From Hyphomicrobiales bacterium (lineage in GTDB: Bacteria; Pseudomonadota; Alphaproteobacteria; Rhizobiales; UBA4765): a stretch of 6,210 nucleotides of DNA. The notes below the pieces were generated by a model, which was not told where the DNA came from, made no database searches, and saw only the letters and a list, made by a program, of their open reading frames with translations. The stretch covers positions 1-6,210 of the forward strand of contig JAIYEB010000130.1 in NCBI GenBank assembly GCA_027487195.1, in the 5' to 3' direction. A program made the translations under genes and the position numbers. This document shows positions 1-5,424 of the stretch, in pieces. Position 1 is the stretch's first letter, and every line of letters begins with the position of its first letter.

Positions 1-1
1 C

Positions 2-739
2 ATGAAGGCTGGTGCGGCGCGCAACGGACTTGATTGCGCGCTCTGGGACTTTCAGGCCAAGGACCTCGCAGTTCCGGCTTGGTTGATTGCTGGCATGTCG
101 GACCCGCAACCGCTGACAACCTGTTACACGCTGTCGCTTGGCTCGCCTGAGGATATGAACGCAGCAGCCATTGCGGCTTCAGCCCGGCCGCTGCTCAAGG
201 TGAAGCTTGGTGGGCCCGGCGATCCGGAACGGATTGCTGCGGTTCGCGCGGGCGCACCCGGCGCGCGCCTTGTCGTTGATGCCAACGAGGCGTGGACACC
301 TGACATTTTCGACGCCTGCATGGCGGCCTGCGTTGCGGCTGGCGTTGAACTCGTCGAGCAGCCGCTGAAGGCGGGCGCGGATGAGGCGCTTGAGCATCTG
401 AGCCGCCCCGTGGCTGTGTGCGCGGATGAGAGCCTTCATGACCGCGCTGGCCTTGCTGGCTTGCGCAGGCGCTATGACGCCATCAACGTCAAGCTCGACA
501 AGGCCGGCGGCCTGACTGAAGCGTTGGCGCTGGTACAGGAGGCTCGCAGCCAGGGTTTCCGCATCATGGTCGGCTGCATGCTCGGCTCATCGCTTGCCAT
601 GGCCCCGGCCATTCTGGTGGCGCAGAGAGCCGATGTGGTTGATCTCGATGGACCGCTGCTGCTCGCGCGCGACCGTGTCCCTGGCCTGACTTTCGAGGGA
701 AGCACGGTTCATCCGTCAACCTCGGAGCTCTGGGGCTGA
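2..739 (+). CDS. Dipeptide epimerase (L-Ala-D/L-Glu epimerase type), 5' end outside window
   Basis: Enolase-superfamily enzyme of the muconate lactonizing/dipeptide epimerase branch. Family members invert the C-terminal residue of dipeptides such as L-Ala-D-Glu, which lets the cell reuse murein peptides in the cytoplasm. Numbering from the first visible Met, I see the catalytic KxK pair (LKVKLGG, K66 and K68), three metal ligands in VVDAN (D93), VEQPL (E119) and CADES (D142), the opposite-face lysine in NVKLDKAGG (K164), and a late DLDG (D214/D216). That DxD, which binds the dipeptide amino group, separates dipeptide epimerases from muconate enzymes and mandelate racemase. The 245 visible residues lack roughly the first 80 of a normal 320-350, which carry the specificity-setting capping domain. 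The first ATG is therefore internal: AARNGLDCALWD is a mid-protein motif. The exact dipeptide substrate cannot be read from this part. A terminator overlaps the stop codon. Confidence 0.9.
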   Translation: MKAGAARNGLDCALWDFQAKDLAVPAWLIAGMSDPQPLTTCYTLSLGSPEDMNAAAIAASARPLLKVKLGGPGDPERIAAVRAGAPGARLVVDANEAWTPDIFDACMAACVAAGVELVEQPLKAGADEALEHLSRPVAVCADESLHDRAGLAGLRRRYDAINVKLDKAGGLTEALALVQEARSQGFRIMVGCMLGSSLAMAPAILVAQRADVVDLDGPLLLARDRVPGLTFEGSTVHPSTSELWG

Positions 740-753
740 CACCCAGAGCTTTT
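726..753 (+). terminator. Intrinsic terminator overlapping the epimerase stop codon
   Basis: A perfect 9-bp inverted repeat, AGCTCTGGG (726-734) and CCCAGAGCT (742-750), encloses a 7-base loop (735-741) that contains the TGA stop. A run of four T (750-753) follows. This is a standard Rho-independent layout for plus-strand transcripts, with a short T tract. The left arm encodes the last residues of the protein (SELWG), so the coding end and the terminator share bases. On the minus strand no T run follows the hairpin, so it would act in one direction only. Confidence 0.75.
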
Positions 754-771
754 GCGCGTTATCAAAGCCGC

Positions 772-798
772 CGGGGCGTGGGCACGATGGCTGCCCCG
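772..798 (-). other. Weak hairpin in the 77-base convergent gap between epimerase and PH gene
   Basis: CGGGGC (772-777) pairs with GCCCCG (793-798) around a 15-base loop. Read on the minus strand, it sits about 20 bases past the stop of the PH-domain gene and is followed by GCGGCTTTG, with only three T. It could help end that transcript, but the T tract is too poor to call it an intrinsic terminator. Nothing else is recognisable in 754-816. Confidence 0.25.
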
Positions 799-816
799 CC
801 AAGCCAAGCAGGCCCT

Positions 817-1440
817 CTAGCCGCGTGAGACATCGCGCTGCGATGTGGCCCATGGGCCGTGCGTCACACCTGGCGATGCGCCCCTGGCCGATTGATCGAG
901 GAATGTGCGCCGGATCAGGCGGTCGACATGCTGCCCGTCCGGGATGCCGTAGAAGCCTTCGCGCCGGATCAGAACGCCGGCTTCGCCAGCCCGGTTGATA
1001 TGCTCTGCAAACAAGACATCGGACGTGTTGTCGTCGCGCTCGCGCCGGCGAACAAAGGCGATCCGGTTGGCGGTAATCGAGGACACGGCGCGATAGGGAA
1101 AATGCGACAGGACAATCGCACGCTCATCGGTGATGGCGTACATGGTCCCTTGCGCCTGATAAAATCGCAGCAGCGGCACGAGCGCGAGCGAAAGGCCGAT
1201 GATCAGAAGGCCGGGCCAAAGAAGCTGAAACGTGCTCATCAGCGCAAACGAGATCGGCCCTGATGTCGCGCCATTGAACGACAGGCCAAGCGAACCCGCA
1301 GAGAGGAACATGGCTGATGCCATGGCCGCCAGCCAGCTCCGCGCCAGTGCAAGGGCCATGGGGTCCGGGCGGCCTGCCCAGAGCAAGCGCTCGTTGGCGT
1401 CGAGATCAGGGGACACAAGAGACGCTGCATAAGGGTCCAT
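817..1440 (-). CDS. Small membrane protein with PH-like domain (two TM segments, then PH)
   Basis: Unnamed 207-residue protein that resembles bacterial membrane-anchored PH-domain proteins. Near the N-terminus is ERLLWAGRPDP (17-27), a motif that often opens these proteins. Two hydrophobic segments follow (about 33-55 and 71-92). Next comes a cytoplasmic, strand-rich domain beginning YAITDERAIVLS (101-112), the usual first strands of the PH-like fold, and ending in an amphipathic stretch with GIPDGQHVDRLIRRTF (165-180). The last 25 or so residues look disordered. The start is well supported: GGAGG (1446-1450 on the opposite strand) lies 5 bases before the ATG. The gene follows the MFS transporter on the same strand after 135 bases, so it may be the second gene of that transcript or have its own promoter. 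No biochemical role is known to me; a scaffold or lipid/protein-binding role is inference. The leader carries repeats described separately. Confidence 0.75.
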   Translation of the reverse strand: MDPYAASLVSPDLDANERLLWAGRPDPMALALARSWLAAMASAMFLSAGSLGLSFNGATSGPISFALMSTFQLLWPGLLIIGLSLALVPLLRFYQAQGTMYAITDERAIVLSHFPYRAVSSITANRIAFVRRRERDDNTSDVLFAEHINRAGEAGVLIRREGFYGIPDGQHVDRLIRRTFLDQSARGASPGVTHGPWATSQRDVSRG

Positions 1441-1443
1441 GGT

Positions 1444-1530
1444 AACCTCCGCTTCGGGTCTGGAAAGTTACGTATGGGACCGTAGCGCGGTTTATGCGTC
1501 TTTCGGACTATGCGGAGGTTCTGCCGAAGC
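1444..1530 (-). promoter_or_regulatory. Leader with inverted repeats that can mask the ribosome binding site
   Basis: AACCTCCGC (1444-1452) and GCGGAGGTT (1512-1520) form a perfect 9-bp inverted repeat. In the minus-strand transcript the second arm (from 1452-1444) is the Shine-Dalgarno sequence of the PH-domain gene, so pairing would bury it 3 bases before the ATG. A second complementary pair, GCTTCGG (1451-1457) and CCGAAGC (1524-1530), overlaps the first at 1451-1452, so the two helices cannot both form fully. The loop of helix one is 59 bases long. The repeats are seen directly; control of translation by two alternative folds is inference. Confidence 0.4.
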
Positions 1531-1582
1531 CCTGCCTCGGACCCTTCCCGGGATCGGACTATTCTCGGGATCAGACTATTCT
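1498..1582. repeat. Degenerate 17-bp tandem repeat spanning the 3' end of the MFS gene
   Basis: Two adjacent 17-bp units, 1549-1565 and 1566-1582, match at 16 of 17 positions (unit CGGGATCGGACTATTCT). The unit before them in the same phase (1532-1548) matches at 11 of 17, and the one at 1498-1514 keeps TCGGACTAT. The core TCGGAC, or TCAGAC in the last unit, starts at 1503, 1537, 1554 and 1571, steps of 34, 17 and 17. The phase position at 1515-1531 has largely lost the motif (8 of 17). The last unit includes the stop codon and last codons of the transporter. Confidence 0.65.
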
Positions 1583-2847
1583 TGGGGCTGCAACGTGGAT
1601 CGCCGAAGAAGGGTTTCATGGCCCTTGCGTGGCGTGTGCGGCACAAGAACGGCCAGTGACAGGGAGCCGGTTGCAATCACGGCTCCCAGAACGAACACAG
1701 CCGATGGGTTCCAGAGCCAGATCAGCCCGAAACCGAACGGCACGAACACGGCCATGATGTGATTGATCGTGAAGGCCACGCCTGCGGTCGGCGCAATGTC
1801 CTCGGGGTCCGCGATCTTCTGGAAGTAGGTTCTGAGCGCAATGGTCAGGACCGTGAACACGCCGTCAAAGACAAAGAAGAAGGCTGCAACCGCAGCGGCC
1901 ATGGGAACCAGGCCGGCCGTGGCCACGGCATAGCCGAGGAATACAAGGATCAAAGAGCAGTTCTCGAAAATGATGGCGCGCCGCTCGCCGATCCGCCCGA
2001 TCCAGCGGCCAATGATGCGCGCAGCAAAGGTGTTGATGGCGTAGGTGAACAGGAGAAGGCCAGCGACCTTGGCGACCGAGAACTGAAACTGTTCGACGAG
2101 AAGGAAAGCGCCAAACGCCATGAAGATCTGCCGGCGGGCGCCAGAGAACATCGTCAGCGCATAATACAAGCCGTAGCGGCGCTTGAGGACAATGCCTCGA
2201 CGCTGGACGACACTGCCCTGCATGCGCTTGAAGAACACGATCATGAAGAGCGTGCCGGCGATCGTGACGATGCCGCCAAACAGGAACATGGCCCAGAAGC
2301 CTGGCGAGAACAGCCAGAATGTCGCTGCCACGATTGCGTAGGCGACGAGTTGGGTCTGGGCCTGCGCTGAAGCAACCAGCCCAAGGGTCGCCGGCGCTTC
2401 CGCTTTCGGGATCAGCTGCAGGGCCAGCGACTGGTTCATGGTCTCATAGTAGTGAAACCCGAAGGACATCATGATGGTGGTGATCAGAATGCCCATGGTG
2501 GACGGAAAGAAGCCGGTTGCTGCAACGCCAACGCCCAGAAGAAGCAGCGAGGCGTAGGCAAAGCTCTGTTCACGCAGGAGATAGAGAAACAGCAGCGCGC
2601 TCACGGCCAGAAGGCCCGGAATCTCGCGAACCGACTGCATCAAGCCGTTTTCAAAGCCGGTGAAGCCGGCCACCTCACGCCCGAAATTCGTGATCAATCC
2701 CTGCCAGATGCCAAAGCCAAACCAGTTGACCGCAGCCATGGTAATCAGGAACGCGGTGGGGTTGCTTTTCAGCGCATCAAGGCGGGGAGACATGACCATC
2801 GGTGGCAAGGGGTACCGCTGAAGGCTGTCCCATGCAACCGAGGGCAT
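1576..2847 (-). CDS. MFS transporter, 12 TM, substrate unknown
   Basis: Inner-membrane secondary transporter of the major facilitator superfamily. About 12 hydrophobic segments are visible, near residues 32-54, 68-90, 96-114, 118-135, 153-180, 184-206, 240-256, 260-280, 291-312, 315-340, 354-378 and 382-402. A basic loop stands between segments 6 and 7 (207-239), as in two six-helix bundles. Between segments 8 and 9, GRWIGRIGERRA (280-291) matches the MFS loop motif. The length, 423 residues, is normal. I cannot name a substrate. The start is uncertain: Met1 (2847), Met17 (2799) and Met19 (2793) are all in frame and none has a clear ribosome binding site. Met17 or Met19 gives a short cytoplasmic tail (MSPRLDALKSNP) before helix 1 and is the likelier protein start. 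It is divergent from the stress protein gene and upstream of the PH-domain gene on its own strand. Confidence 0.88.
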   Translation of the reverse strand: MPSVAWDSLQRYPLPPMVMSPRLDALKSNPTAFLITMAAVNWFGFGIWQGLITNFGREVAGFTGFENGLMQSVREIPGLLAVSALLFLYLLREQSFAYASLLLLGVGVAATGFFPSTMGILITTIMMSFGFHYYETMNQSLALQLIPKAEAPATLGLVASAQAQTQLVAYAIVAATFWLFSPGFWAMFLFGGIVTIAGTLFMIVFFKRMQGSVVQRRGIVLKRRYGLYYALTMFSGARRQIFMAFGAFLLVEQFQFSVAKVAGLLLFTYAINTFAARIIGRWIGRIGERRAIIFENCSLILVFLGYAVATAGLVPMAAAVAAFFFVFDGVFTVLTIALRTYFQKIADPEDIAPTAGVAFTINHIMAVFVPFGFGLIWLWNPSAVFVLGAVIATGSLSLAVLVPHTPRKGHETLLRRSTLQPQE

Positions 2848-3038
2848 TTGCGGGTCTGGTTTGCATGCCGGCTCAAAGCTCTAGGCGTTGGTGCCGGTCC
2901 TGGTGAACCGCGCTGGGCGCCATTTGCATCGGGCTGGCGTCTCTCGATGCCCTTGAAATCTGGCCCCCTTGTATGGTGTGGCGCTGGGATGCACACTTCG
3001 TCCAAGCCCCCACCGGGGGTGATCTGAAGGAGGACGGC
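2848..3038. promoter_or_regulatory. Divergent intergenic region between MFS transporter and stress protein genes
   Basis: These 191 bases (240 if the transporter starts at 2799) must hold promoters for both divergent genes, because both neighbours point away from them. I find no convincing -35/-10 pair on either strand. The only promoter-like words are CTTGAAA (2952-2958) and TATGGT (2972-2977), with a spacing of 13, too short for a sigma-70 promoter. A small hairpin, CCCCC-ACC-GGGGG (3007-3019), lies in the leader just before the stress protein ribosome binding site. TTTGCAT occurs at 2860-2866 and 2923-2929. No further gene is supported here. Confidence 0.5.
3027..3034 (+). promoter_or_regulatory. 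Ribosome binding site that fixes the stress protein start
   Basis: AAGGAGGA is close to the full anti-16S match and lies 4 bases before the ATG at 3039. It rules against the longer frame from the ATG at 2973. Confidence 0.85.
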
Positions 3039-3461
3039 ATGTTCAGAAGAATCCTGATCCCGGTTGATGTCAGTGAGCCAGCCTTTGCGGAGCAGGCGCT
3101 TGAGGCCGTAAAACGTGCGCTGCTTGATCCTTCAACGCATGTTCGTTTTGTCACCGTGATTCAGATCACGCCTGTCATGATGGGCGAGTATCTGCCGGCT
3201 GATTTTGACATCCGCGCGCAGGAAGAGGCGACGTCGCGCTTGTCGGCCATGGTTGCAAAGTCAGGCTTGCCGCCGGAGCGCGTGTCTTTGTCGGTGCGTA
3301 ACGGCGGCATCACGCATGAGGTCAATGCCGAGGTTGAGGCCTTCGACGCAGATCTCGTTGTGGTCGGCTCGCACCGCCCGTCCATGGCGACCTATCTGCT
3401 TGGCTCAAGCGCAACCTCCATCGTGCGCCATGCCAAGTGTTCGGTTCTCGTCGTGCGTTAG
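3039..3461 (+). CDS. Universal stress protein, UspF/UspG-like
   Basis: Single-domain universal stress protein (140 residues, normal length), cytoplasmic and usually dimeric. Members of this family bind ATP or AMP and aid survival in stress and stationary phase. It opens with strand one, RRILIPVDVSEP (3-14), where D10 is the usual nucleotide-contacting aspartate. It ends with VVVGSHRPSMATYLLGSS (107-124) and SIVRHAKCSVLVVR (127-140). The nucleotide loop reads GSHRP, as in UspF/UspG-type proteins, rather than the GxxG of the other USP class, and the spacing to the later GS is one residue shorter. The start at 3039 is chosen for AAGGAGGA (3027-3034), 4 bases before the ATG, and because the family begins here; the in-frame ATG at 2973 would add 22 residues foreign to the family. 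It stands alone, divergent from the MFS gene and convergent with the next gene. Confidence 0.93.
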   Translation: MFRRILIPVDVSEPAFAEQALEAVKRALLDPSTHVRFVTVIQITPVMMGEYLPADFDIRAQEEATSRLSAMVAKSGLPPERVSLSVRNGGITHEVNAEVEAFDADLVVVGSHRPSMATYLLGSSATSIVRHAKCSVLVVR

Positions 3462-3521
3462 GGGGTAAAGCCTCAACAAGCTGTCGATCCTGGCTCAGGC
3501 CGAGCTGAGTTGGTCAGATCT

Positions 3522-3545
3522 TGATCGCCCATGTGTGGGCGATCA
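3522..3545. terminator. Hairpin between convergent genes, without a T tract
   Basis: TGATCGCCCA (3522-3531) and TGGGCGATCA (3536-3545) form a perfect 10-bp stem with a 4-base TGTG loop. It lies 9 bases past the minus-strand PH-like gene stop and 60 bases past the stress protein stop, where a shared terminator is expected. No T run follows on either strand, so it is not a classic intrinsic terminator. It may protect 3' ends or assist Rho-dependent ending. A weaker CTCAG/CTGAG pair is at 3494-3509. Confidence 0.45.
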
Positions 3546-3554
3546 TCGCTGGCT

Positions 3555-4145
3555 TCAGACGTCGTTTTCGCTGGGCTTTGGCAGGATTTCCGGCGGGTAG
3601 GGCCCATGCGTGATGATGCGCGGCAGGTTGTTGCGCGCATAATCGAAACCGAGCATCCCGAAATAGGCAACCATTGCCGCTAGCATGACGCCAACCGCCC
3701 ATTGGCCGGCCATCGTGACGAGAACCACACCCCAGGCAATCGCACCAAGGAAGATCAGCCATATCGCGAGGTAGCCGGTCAGCAAGGTCCAGCCCTTGCC
3801 GGTTTCGACAAGGACGTTCGGATTGGCTTTGCGTACCCGTTCGACAAGCGGGCCGAGGAAGGCCAGGAATGCGGCGTGCCGTGTCTTGAACATGCCCATG
3901 CCGGCATAGGTGTTCGAAGAGGTCTTGAGCTTCACGCCGTCCTTTGATGCAATCTCCAGCACATGCTTCACGGCCCGTATGCGCCCCGGATCATAGGTCA
4001 GGCGCAGATGAATGATGCTCTGGAGCGGGATCGAGCCAGAGCGCCCCTTTTCATCCTCATAGTCGAGCGTGCGCTCATCCAACGTGAAGGATACGTTGGG
4101 CGACAGCGGATGCATGCGGTGCTGGTATTTGATCGGTTCGCTCAC
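3555..4145 (-). CDS. Small membrane protein with PH-like domain (PH-like, then two TM segments)
   Basis: Unnamed 196-residue protein. The N-terminal half (about 12-85) is rich in beta strands with a PH-like look: VSFTLDERTLDYED (18-31), a basic-acidic turn, IPLQSIIHLRLTYDP (39-53), then HVLEIASKDGVKLKTSS (61-77). An amphipathic helix follows (about 88-107), then two hydrophobic segments (119-143 and 146-166) and a short polar tail (NNLPRIITHGPYPPEILP, 172-189). It resembles uncharacterised alphaproteobacterial membrane proteins; no function is known to me. The start shown is a GTG with no clear ribosome binding site; the ATG at 4115 (residue 11) is an alternative. It begins 46 bases after the VWA gene stop on the same strand, so it is probably the last gene of that operon. 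The domain order is the reverse of the PH protein at 817-1440. Confidence 0.7.
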   Translation of the reverse strand: MSEPIKYQHRMHPLSPNVSFTLDERTLDYEDEKGRSGSIPLQSIIHLRLTYDPGRIRAVKHVLEIASKDGVKLKTSSNTYAGMGMFKTRHAAFLAFLGPLVERVRKANPNVLVETGKGWTLLTGYLAIWLIFLGAIAWGVVLVTMAGQWAVGVMLAAMVAYFGMLGFDYARNNLPRIITHGPYPPEILPKPSENDV

Positions 4146-4191
4146 GAACGGACAGGTATCAGAGGCTGGCCCAAGGGCAAGGGGTCTTTGA

Positions 4192-5370
4192 TCACCGCAT
4201 CAGCGCGCGCATGGCGCCATCAAGCCCTTCAAGGGTCAGCGGGAACATCCGGCCCTCAACGATTTCCTGGATCATCTGCACGGAGTGGGTGTAGCCCCAA
4301 TAGTTCTGTGGGGTTGGATTGATCCATGCGAGATGCGGATAGACGCGTGTGACGCGCTCCAGCCACAGCCGACCCGGCTCCTCATTCATGTGCTCGACCG
4401 AGCCGCCAGGGTAGGCGATCTCATAAGGGCTCATGGAGGCGTCTCCGACAAAAACGATGCGCGTGTCGGAAGGCCAGGTGCGCAGCAATTCCAGCGTCGA
4501 CAGGCGATCTGTGTGCCGGCGCGCGTTCTCGGTCCACACATGCTCATAAAGGCAGTTGTGGAAGTAGACGTGGGCCAGATGCTTGAATTCGCTCCTTGCG
4601 GCGGAAAAAAGCTCTTCCACGAGGCGCACATGGGCGTCCATCGAGCCGCCTATATCCAGGAGCAGCAGGACCTTGATGGCGTTGCGCCGCTCTGGCCTGA
4701 GCTTGACGTCGAGAAAGCCGCGCTCGGCTGTTCCGCGAATGGTGCCGTCGATGTCCAGTTCGTCGGCAGCGCCGGTGCGGGCGAAACGGCGCAAGCGGCG
4801 CAGCGCGACCTTCATGGTGCGCGTGCCAATCTCGACCTTGTCGTCATAATCGCGAAATTCGCGTCGGTCCCAGACCTTCACCGCGCGGAAGTTGCGGTTG
4901 CCGTCCTGACCAATGCGGACACCCTCGGGATTGTAGCCATACGCACCAAACGGCGAGGTGCCAGCGGTCCCGATCCACTTGTTGCCGCCCTGATGGCGCG
5001 CCTTCTGCTCCTCGAGCCGCTTCTTCAACGTCTCCATCAGCTTTTCAAAGCCGCCAAGCGCCTCGATCTTGGCCTTTTCCTCATCCGAGAGATGGCGCTT
5101 AACGAGCTTGCGCAACCATTCCTCGGGGAGCGTTGCAGCCAGATCTTCAGGCTGGATTGCGGCAACCCCTTTGAAGGAAGTTGCAAAGACGCGGTCGAAC
5201 CGGTCCATGTGACGCTCGTCTTTCACAAGACTTGCGCGGGCGAGGTAATAGAAGTCCTCGACATCGCGCGACGCCACATCGGCTTCGACAGCGCCAAGCA
5301 AGGTCAGCCATTCCCGCAGGCTGACCGGCACACCGGCTTTTTTCAGGTCTGTGACGAAGTGAGCGAACAT
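4192..5370 (-). CDS. CoxE-like VWA domain protein
   Basis: Cytoplasmic 392-residue protein of the CoxE/VWA family (COG3552/COG3825 type). Relatives work with MoxR AAA+ ATPases in metal-centre insertion or complex assembly. The helical N-terminal part includes VPVSLREWLTLLGAVEA (14-30) and FYYLARASLVKDERHMDRFD (40-59), typical of the group. A charged coiled stretch (95-126) and a Gly-rich linker with GAYGYNPEG (142-150) follow. The VWA domain runs from about 230 to 365: strand one AIKVLLLLDIGGSMDAH (231-247) carries the metal site, and IVFVGDASMSP (305-315) supplies the later aspartate D310. The metal motif reads D-x-G-x-S (D239, G241, S243), not the classic D-x-S-x-S; as I recall, DVGGSMD is common in this subfamily, so it is probably still functional. 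The start at Met1 matches family N-termini, though the ribosome binding site is weak. It follows the UPF0283 gene after 54 bases. No MoxR gene is in view. Confidence 0.88.
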   Translation of the reverse strand: MFAHFVTDLKKAGVPVSLREWLTLLGAVEADVASRDVEDFYYLARASLVKDERHMDRFDRVFATSFKGVAAIQPEDLAATLPEEWLRKLVKRHLSDEEKAKIEALGGFEKLMETLKKRLEEQKARHQGGNKWIGTAGTSPFGAYGYNPEGVRIGQDGNRNFRAVKVWDRREFRDYDDKVEIGTRTMKVALRRLRRFARTGAADELDIDGTIRGTAERGFLDVKLRPERRNAIKVLLLLDIGGSMDAHVRLVEELFSAARSEFKHLAHVYFHNCLYEHVWTENARRHTDRLSTLELLRTWPSDTRIVFVGDASMSPYEIAYPGGSVEHMNEEPGRLWLERVTRVYPHLAWINPTPQNYWGYTHSVQMIQEIVEGRMFPLTLEGLDGAMRALMR

Positions 5371-5424
5371 GGGCTTCAGGGGTGTCTGTTTCAGGTCCTG
5401 TCGTCAACCCTTTGAGACTTGCCG

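Noticed and set aside
2860..2929. Two TTTGCAT copies (2860-2866 and 2923-2929) as operator sites
   Set aside because: Seven-base matches 63 bases apart are expected by chance in this length, and neither extends into a longer palindrome or repeat.
2952..2977. CTTGAAA and TATGGT as a promoter for the stress protein gene
   Set aside because: The spacing of 13 bases is too short for sigma-70, and the second element fits the heat-shock sigma consensus poorly.
1759..3027. Two open frames on the plus strand (1759-2370 and 2452-3027)
   Set aside because: Both lie opposite the 12-TM transporter. Their products are charged, low in hydrophobic segments and have no recognisable motif, as expected for the reverse of a membrane protein gene.
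2973..3038. Longer stress protein form starting at the ATG at 2973
   Set aside because: The extra 22 residues do not fit the family, and a strong ribosome binding site sits just before the ATG at 3039.
2793..3039. A small unannotated gene in the divergent gap
   Set aside because: Short frames here have no ribosome binding site paired with a start codon and no recognisable protein.
4285..5415. Long open frame on the plus strand (376 codons)
   Set aside because: It is antisense to the VWA gene, whose protein has clear family motifs. The plus-strand translation shows no domain and is a product of high GC at third positions.
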